NCBI GenBank assembly: GCA_910588325.1
Contig: CAJUPP010000097.1
Location: 1-10,284 of the forward strand
Source of the DNA: an uncultured Hungatella sp.
Lineage (GTDB): Bacteria; Bacillota; Clostridia; Lachnospirales; Lachnospiraceae
Length of the DNA: 10,284 nt
Direction: 5' to 3'
The notes below the pieces were generated by a model that worked only from the letters and a program-made list of their open reading frames with translations, made no database searches and had not been told where the DNA came from. Of the stretch, positions 6,051 to 10,284 are shown one piece after another (position 1 is the stretch's first letter; each line of letters starts with the position of its first letter). The position numbers and the translations under genes are program-made.

Positions 6051-7077
6051 ACAGCCACCTCTTCATCATCTCCGCCTGATGGCGGTAAATTCTATTTTCA
6101 TGGTAAATATCCTGATAAATCAAATCGCCCTGTCCGTTCATCTCGATGACCCTGGGCCGCAGGCTTCCATTTTCCAGCAGAACGTCAACCCCCACGCTCC
6201 TCAATCCCTCATAGCTCTCTGCCGCTCTCCTGCACAGGTCTTCTATCTCTTCCAGAACGGAGAGGGGAAGCTTCAGTTCCAAAGCATTTAAAGGGTGATT
6301 GTTCAGATGCAGATTGGTAACAGGCCCTTTGGAAAGTCTGGCCAGCATAAAGTCCATCTGCCCATCCTGAATCACTGCCCGCAGATCGTAAGAAAACCCC
6401 TGATACTGTGCCTTGGCATACCAGCGTTCTACGATACAGTCTAACTGAAACAGCCGGTTGAGAAAGGACATCACCTGTTCTCTGTCCGTAAAACACCGCA
6501 ACCTCTTGGTATTCACCAGACAGCCTGTCTCAGGATCCTCCATCCCGCAGGTATAGAGCATCATCCTTCCGGTCTTTCTCTGCCAGCGGAAAGCAGCAAT
6601 CCCGGCCGCGCCGGACCCTCTCACCGGTTTTATAAAAACCTGAGGAACATGATGGATTTCCATGGCTTTTAAAAGCGATTCCCCTGTGTCCACCGGTTCC
6701 TCCAGGGCTTCTGTCACAGCGATTCCCAATGTTTTTAGCTTACTTTTACATTCTCTCTTATCTAAAAGCTGCCAGATGGCCTGGGGGCGGTTGAGAAACC
6801 ATAGCCTTCCCCGCTCCCCCAGGCTTTCCAGGGCCTTAAGCTCTACCTTATACTCCTGTGTCAAAGAATCCAGTTCCTCCAGAGAACAGCTGTCCCAGAC
6901 AGGCGGATCGATTTTTAAAAAAATCTCTTGTCCCCTCCACTCTCCCGAAACATGGTGCTGGTCTTTCAACTGTTTCCAATCTAATAAAGAGATTGGCGCC
7001 TGAAGTTTCTTTGCCTCCTTTTCCAGGTACAGAGTACGCTTTGTTCCCGGATTCCCCAGAAGAACCGCCTGCCTCAT
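6037..7077 (-). CDS. STM4014-family ATP-grasp protein
   Basis: This 346-residue protein has an ATP-grasp fold. The ATP-binding lysine and glycine-rich loop are K150-PVRGSGAAGI. An adenine-side acidic segment follows (IVERWYAK, 215-222), then the YDLRAVI strand (230-236), GVDVLL (296-301) and the metal-binding end RVIEMNGQGDL (309-319, with E312 and N314). These enzymes join a carboxylate to an amine or similar nucleophile through an acyl-phosphate. The position next to STM4013 and STM4015 fits the STM4014 family, and the substrate is unknown. The start ATG overlaps the upstream stop in an ATGA, with no strong Shine-Dalgarno, so translation is probably coupled to STM4015. Together with two radical SAM enzymes it suggests ligation in a peptide or small-molecule modification pathway; that is inference. 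Confidence 0.85.
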   Translation of the reverse strand: MRQAVLLGNPGTKRTLYLEKEAKKLQAPISLLDWKQLKDQHHVSGEWRGQEIFLKIDPPVWDSCSLEELDSLTQEYKVELKALESLGERGRLWFLNRPQAIWQLLDKRECKSKLKTLGIAVTEALEEPVDTGESLLKAMEIHHVPQVFIKPVRGSGAAGIAAFRWQRKTGRMMLYTCGMEDPETGCLVNTKRLRCFTDREQVMSFLNRLFQLDCIVERWYAKAQYQGFSYDLRAVIQDGQMDFMLARLSKGPVTNLHLNNHPLNALELKLPLSVLEEIEDLCRRAAESYEGLRSVGVDVLLENGSLRPRVIEMNGQGDLIYQDIYHENRIYRHQAEMMKRWLCGRV

Positions 7078-7931
7078 TCGGTTAACATGGCATTCATCCA
7101 GATCTCGCCATGATACGTCTCTGGTTCGTTGGATTCTGATGCATCAATCTTTACAGGCAGAGTTTCCAATTTCTCTACCATATTCTCGGACATGTAGTGA
7201 TAGTGAACATCCAGATTCTTTATGTTGGGATACTCAGGAAGTCTCTCTAACAACCGTTTTCCGCCTTTGTCCGTCAGGGTGCCGTTGGCCAGATCCAGGG
7301 TGTGGATCTGTTTCATATATTTGCTGTCCAGGACTACTTCCGTCAGTTCATCCTGTATCTCGCTGTCTTCGATTCCCAGATATTCCAGCTTAGGAAAATC
7401 AGACTGTTCCAGAAGCGCCTTCACACTGTCCGCATTGCCGTCAAAACCATAGTTCTCAATCCCTATGTAAAGAACCAGCTTTCTTAAATTAGGCAATTTA
7501 GCATTCTGGATAGACTCTATAACCGATTCCGGAAGCCCGCCGCAGATGATAGTCAAAGCCTCCAGGTTATCATGGTTTATATCCCCCAGCACCAGATCCG
7601 TACTTCCCTTAATGGTCAGTTCCTTCAGCTGAGGCATGGCCTTCCATAGCGCTTGATAATTGCCCTGAATAATCCATGAAACCTCACATTCCTCATAGTC
7701 CATATCTCCCACAAACAGCTTCTCTACATGGGAAAACCGCTCCCCATGGTCTACAATCCCATCCAGGATATCCTGGCAGTCCTCCTCATACGGGCTTCCC
7801 CAACAGCCGATAACCAGTTCCGTCACCTGCGGAAATTCCGGATCCTCCAAAATCTCCTGAATCATGGAAACCGAATTTTTCCCTTCCTCGTATTGCTCAT
7901 AATCATAGAAATACTTTTTGGTCTTTCCCAT
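7074..7931 (-). CDS. STM4015-family leucine-rich-repeat protein
   Basis: This is a 285-residue protein beginning MGKTKKYFYDYEQYEEGK. I chose the ATG at 7931 because AAGGAGG lies just upstream. An in-frame TTG 33 nt further up has no such site. About five leucine-rich units follow, for example LPQLKELTIKG, LEALTIICGGLPESV, LPNLRKLVLYIG, FPKLEYLGIED, IHTLDLANGTLTDKG and IKNLDVHYHYMSENM, in the style of RNase-inhibitor-like LRR proteins. The FVGDMDYEECEVSWI segment is the part most like STM4015 proteins. There is no signal peptide or membrane helix, so it should be cytoplasmic. It is the first gene of the five-gene operon, directly behind the promoter. Its role is unknown. An LRR protein could act as scaffold, substrate binder or even substrate for the enzymes. 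Confidence 0.82.
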   Translation of the reverse strand: MGKTKKYFYDYEQYEEGKNSVSMIQEILEDPEFPQVTELVIGCWGSPYEEDCQDILDGIVDHGERFSHVEKLFVGDMDYEECEVSWIIQGNYQALWKAMPQLKELTIKGSTDLVLGDINHDNLEALTIICGGLPESVIESIQNAKLPNLRKLVLYIGIENYGFDGNADSVKALLEQSDFPKLEYLGIEDSEIQDELTEVVLDSKYMKQIHTLDLANGTLTDKGGKRLLERLPEYPNIKNLDVHYHYMSENMVEKLETLPVKIDASESNEPETYHGEIWMNAMLTE

Positions 7932-7993
7932 AAAAGCCTCCTTCTGTTTTTTGACAGCCTGCAAATCTTGCCCGCTCTGTTCTGTTAAGTGCT

Positions 7994-8022
7994 ATTATAA
8001 TATTTTAATGTTTCTTTATCAA
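7994..8022 (-). promoter_or_regulatory. strong sigma-A-type promoter for the STM4015-STM4011 operon
   Basis: On the minus strand TTGATA (8022-8017) and a perfect TATAAT (7999-7994) are separated by exactly 17 nt of AT-rich sequence. The transcript would begin near 7987, giving a leader of about 55 nt before the STM4015 ATG. I see no clear operator palindrome or riboswitch in that leader. The region 7932-8163 contains only this promoter and the upstream terminator. Confidence 0.75.
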
Positions 8023-8090
8023 TACTTTGGGATTCTGAAAAGTTATTTTTCACAGCCTCTTTTTACAGATAAATAAAATCCCCTTTCCCC

Positions 8091-8119
8091 AAAAAACACC
8101 TACCATTTCTGATAGATGT
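8091..8119 (-). terminator. rho-independent terminator after the YhcH-family gene
   Basis: On the minus strand ACATCTATCA (8119-8110) and TGGTAGGTGT (8105-8096) pair over 10 positions, two of them G-U. They enclose a GAAA tetraloop and are followed by TTTTTT (8096-8091). The hairpin starts 44 nt beyond the stop of the YhcH-family gene, so it separates that transcript from the STM4015-STM4011 operon. Confidence 0.85.
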
Positions 8120-8163
8120 TCTTTCCTTTTGTAATATAATCTGTCTGGTGCCTCATGCCCCCG

Positions 8164-8607
8164 TCATTCTACCGGAAGCTTCATCACAATCTTGGTAAAA
8201 CTCTGCTCGTCTTTCGTATGCGCCACCGGCTGATGGCCGTCCTCAGGAAAAGCAGCATAAAACATATCTTTTGTAATCTTCATCACATGCTCTTTGTTTC
8301 CCGTAAGGCGCTGTGCATCCTTTTCCGAATTATAGGGAACCACGGTTACCAGATTGCGGATATCCTCCCACGCCACTTTCTCGCTGCCCTCCATCAGAAT
8401 CTGCACGTCAATGTACTTTCTGTGGGCTTCAAAGGTCCCTTCTTCAATAGGGCGTGTGGCGCCTTTCTGGACCATAAAATATCCTCCCGGAAATTCATAC
8501 CGCCCTGTCTCTAATTTTGTCAGGCCGCGTACTGCCTCCATCCCTGCCTTCAGGTTGGGAAGCAAAGCCTCATATTTCATAATATTACGGATCGAATCAA
8601 TGATCAT
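8164..8607 (-). CDS. YhcH/YjgK/YiaL family protein (DUF386; probable sugar anomerase)
   Basis: This 147-residue protein is about full length for the YhcH/YjgK/YiaL/EbgC family of small cupin-like proteins. The diagnostic motif is FEAHRKYIDVQ (59-69), with Glu60 and His62 as likely metal ligands. A second motif, FPEDGHQP (120-127), supplies His125, and a C-terminal KIVMKLP strand follows. Members bind a divalent metal and include NanQ, which speeds anomerisation of N-acetylneuraminate, and EbgC, the small subunit of evolved beta-galactosidase. A role in sialic acid or other sugar use is possible, but no catabolic genes flank it here. The ATG at 8607 has GGAAGG about 8 nt upstream. It starts 33 nt after the antiporter stop and is probably co-transcribed with it. 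Confidence 0.9.
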   Translation of the reverse strand: MIIDSIRNIMKYEALLPNLKAGMEAVRGLTKLETGRYEFPGGYFMVQKGATRPIEEGTFEAHRKYIDVQILMEGSEKVAWEDIRNLVTVVPYNSEKDAQRLTGNKEHVMKITKDMFYAAFPEDGHQPVAHTKDEQSFTKIVMKLPVE

Positions 8608-8640
8608 AATGGTTCCTTCCTCTCGTTTACTTCAGTTCGT

Positions 8641-9597
8641 CTAGAGCGTAAACTGGATGGTGCAGAATACCGCATAGATCAGCAAAAGCCCAATTCCCTG
8701 TATTCTGGATAATTTTCCCCGAACCAGCGCCGGTACGGTCATCAAAAGCATTACTGCAAACATAACCGGAATATCCAGCACGAAAGACGCATTATGTCCA
8801 AACAGCACGGAATTTTGGGGAACGCTGAACGGAGACAGGGTAACCGAAACACCGGATACTAATACCAGGTTAAATACATTGGCGCCGATAACATTTCCCA
8901 GGGAAAGAGCTCCATGTCCTTTCACAAGGGAAGTAATAGCCGTCACCAGTTCCGGAAGAGAGGTGCCAAGGGCCACAAAGGTAAGGGCGATTACGGATTC
9001 CGGCACTCCCAGCCCCTGGGCAATCAAGGTTCCGTTGTTTACCAGAAGATTGGCTCCCACGGCTATTAATATGGCTCCGATTACCAGAAAAACCATATGT
9101 TTGGTGATAGAACTTTCTGCCCCTTCCTCTTCTTCCTCCGAAGGATTGTTTTTCATCTGCAGGACATTGGCCACCATGTACGCGATGAACATTCCCAGCA
9201 TAACAAATCCGACGATTCTGCTGAAATAGCCGGTAAAATAGGCCACTGCTGCATAGATGATTGCGGCGGTAAAGAAGAACAAAACCGGAGTCTTAAGGGT
9301 CTTTTTATTCACCGGGCCCTGCTTTACCGTAATGGTAATGGCAGCAATCAAAGCAGTGTTGCAGATAATGGAACCGATAGCGTTGCCGTAGGCAATCTCT
9401 CCATGCCCCGTAAGAGCCGATGTGGTAGATACCATAACCTCCGGAAGAGTCGTACCGATGGAAACCACTGTGGCTCCGATTAAAAGTTCCGGCAGGTGGA
9501 ATTTGCGGGCGATCCCCGTGGAACCGTCCACAAACCAGTCTCCGCCCTTAATCAGACATACTAAACCAACAATAAACAACAATATGGGAATAAGCAT
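8641..9597 (-). CDS. calcium/sodium antiporter (CaCA family, YrbG-like)
   Basis: This 318-residue hydrophobic membrane protein carries the two inverted alpha-repeats of the Ca2+/cation antiporter superfamily. Repeat 1 is GTTLPEVMVS (48-57, Glu53) with GNAIGSIICN (71-80). Repeat 2 is GTSLPELVTA (211-220, Glu216) with GNVIGANVFN (234-243). The two glutamates are the expected ion ligands. About ten membrane helices are expected, with an acidic loop NPSEEEEEGAE (151-161) between the halves. It should exchange Ca2+ for Na+ or H+ across the cytoplasmic membrane; the ions cannot be decided from sequence. The ATG at 9597 has a strong AGGAGG 8 nt upstream. It follows the hydrolase gene by 34 nt and precedes the YhcH-family gene by 33 nt. 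Confidence 0.93.
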   Translation of the reverse strand: MLIPILLFIVGLVCLIKGGDWFVDGSTGIARKFHLPELLIGATVVSIGTTLPEVMVSTTSALTGHGEIAYGNAIGSIICNTALIAAITITVKQGPVNKKTLKTPVLFFFTAAIIYAAVAYFTGYFSRIVGFVMLGMFIAYMVANVLQMKNNPSEEEEEGAESSITKHMVFLVIGAILIAVGANLLVNNGTLIAQGLGVPESVIALTFVALGTSLPELVTAITSLVKGHGALSLGNVIGANVFNLVLVSGVSVTLSPFSVPQNSVLFGHNASFVLDIPVMFAVMLLMTVPALVRGKLSRIQGIGLLLIYAVFCTIQFTL

Positions 9598-9631
9598 AAT
9601 CTTTCCTCCTTATGTCGCTTTACAAATTTTC

Positions 9632-10237
9632 TTATGGACGATCCAGGTCTTGCCCGCTTTTGGCGAAATGAGACAAGACACCAGCTTTTCGATGAAATTG
9701 TTTCAGAAACTGCCAGGTAAACCGACTTTCCTCCCGGATTGCTCCATGAGGCATATCCTTCATCACCGTGACGGCAACCATGGTATTCCCCTGAACATTT
9801 TTGTAATACGTTGCAATGTGCCCTTCCTTATCTTCACATACCATGGAGACGCAGCGATTTGCCTGAACCATAGGCTTAATCATCAGGTCCTTTTCCATAA
9901 CCGCTCCACTGTCCTTATCTCCAAAAATAAAACTGCAGGGCATCTCATATCCGCTTTCCAGAAACCGGTTCAGGATTTCCGTAAACTCCCCGTCATATTC
10001 CGGGGCCATGACACTGGAATCCTCTTTCATCATTGCCCCTGTATTTCCAACAGGAGCATTCCAGGAGGAAAATGCTGCAAATACTTCCGGATACCTGACG
10101 GCCGTCTCCCTCACCATCATTCCTCCATTGGAAAATCCAGTAAGGTAAACCCGGCTCTCATCAATTCCGAATTTCTCTGCCATATCATGGACAATCTTTG
10201 GAAATATCATACCGTCTCTTGGAAGGAACCAGGTCAC
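9632..10237 (-). pseudogene. alpha/beta-hydrolase (PHB-depolymerase/LpqC-like esterase), N-terminally truncated
   Basis: From a GTG at 10237 the frame gives 201 residues. The nucleophile elbow is YLTGFSNGGMM (31-41, Ser36), a late acid is possible at Asp107/Asp109 in FIFGDKDSG, and the catalytic His is probably His164 in DMPHG, followed by FTWQFLKQF. This fits polyhydroxybutyrate-depolymerase-like secreted or cytoplasmic esterases. In that family 80 or more residues (first beta-strands, oxyanion-hole segment, often a signal peptide) precede the region where this ORF starts. Here an in-frame TAA lies just three codons before the GTG, and there is no Shine-Dalgarno before the GTG and only a weak one before the ATG at codon 10. 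I therefore read it as 5'-truncated. A frameshift with the rest lying beyond 10284 is also possible. Confidence 0.65.
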
Positions 10238-10284
10238 GGCGAATTAGAGGTAATCAAAAGAGGAAAGGAAAAGCACAATCCAGA

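Noticed and set aside
7932..7964. Upstream TTG start adding 11 residues to the STM4015 protein
   Set aside because: No Shine-Dalgarno precedes the TTG, whereas AAGGAGG lies at the right distance from the ATG at 7931.
7932..8163. A hidden precursor-peptide gene in the leader of the radical SAM operon
   Set aside because: No short minus-strand frame with a start codon and ribosome binding site is present. The region is accounted for by a promoter and the upstream gene's terminator.

Overview
The window looks like chromosomal DNA of a low-to-mid-GC Firmicute, most likely a gut Lachnospiraceae/Clostridium-cluster XIV type. This is inferred from strong AAGGAGG-type ribosome binding sites, consensus sigma-A promoters, rho-independent terminators with T-runs, and gene families typical of that group. 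Nothing in the window fixes the species. Every credible gene lies on the minus strand, so transcription runs from high to low coordinates.

Layout in transcription order. At 9632-10237 is an alpha/beta-hydrolase (PHB-depolymerase-like esterase) that has lost its N-terminal part. At 8641-9597 is a K+-independent-type calcium/sodium antiporter, followed closely by a YhcH/YjgK/YiaL sugar-anomerase-like gene (8164-8607) and a textbook terminator (8091-8119). A near-consensus promoter (7994-8022) then drives five tightly packed genes (7931 to 2255). They match, in order, the STM4015 (leucine-rich repeat), STM4014 (ATP-grasp), STM4013/SEN3800 (alkaline-phosphatase/sulfatase-fold hydrolase), STM4012 (HemN-like radical SAM) and STM4011 (radical SAM) families, all named after Salmonella Typhimurium locus tags. 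To my knowledge the product of this conserved cassette is not established. In this genome the STM4011 protein is fused to a C-terminal HAD phosphatase domain, adding a sixth activity.

The 3' end of the fusion gene is interrupted by a ~145-bp palindrome-rich element (2129-2273). It has short terminal inverted repeats and is flanked by a perfect 8-9 bp direct repeat, which is the signature of a MITE insertion. The last five codons and the stop of the gene come from the element. Downstream, a separate promoter (2059-2087) drives YebC/TACO1 and a ThrH-type phosphoserine phosphatase/homoserine phosphotransferase, then a 71-codon ORF of unknown function and a terminator (293-324). The first ~260 bases hold decayed pieces of mobile genes: a serine-recombinase fragment and the C-terminal part of an Rpn-type nuclease/transposase.

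As a system, the five-gene cassette is the point of interest. Two radical SAM enzymes, an ATP-grasp ligase, a phospho/sulfo-hydrolase-fold enzyme, an LRR protein and a fused HAD phosphatase read as a biosynthetic or modification pathway of unknown product. No precursor-peptide gene, transporter or regulator is visible next to it.
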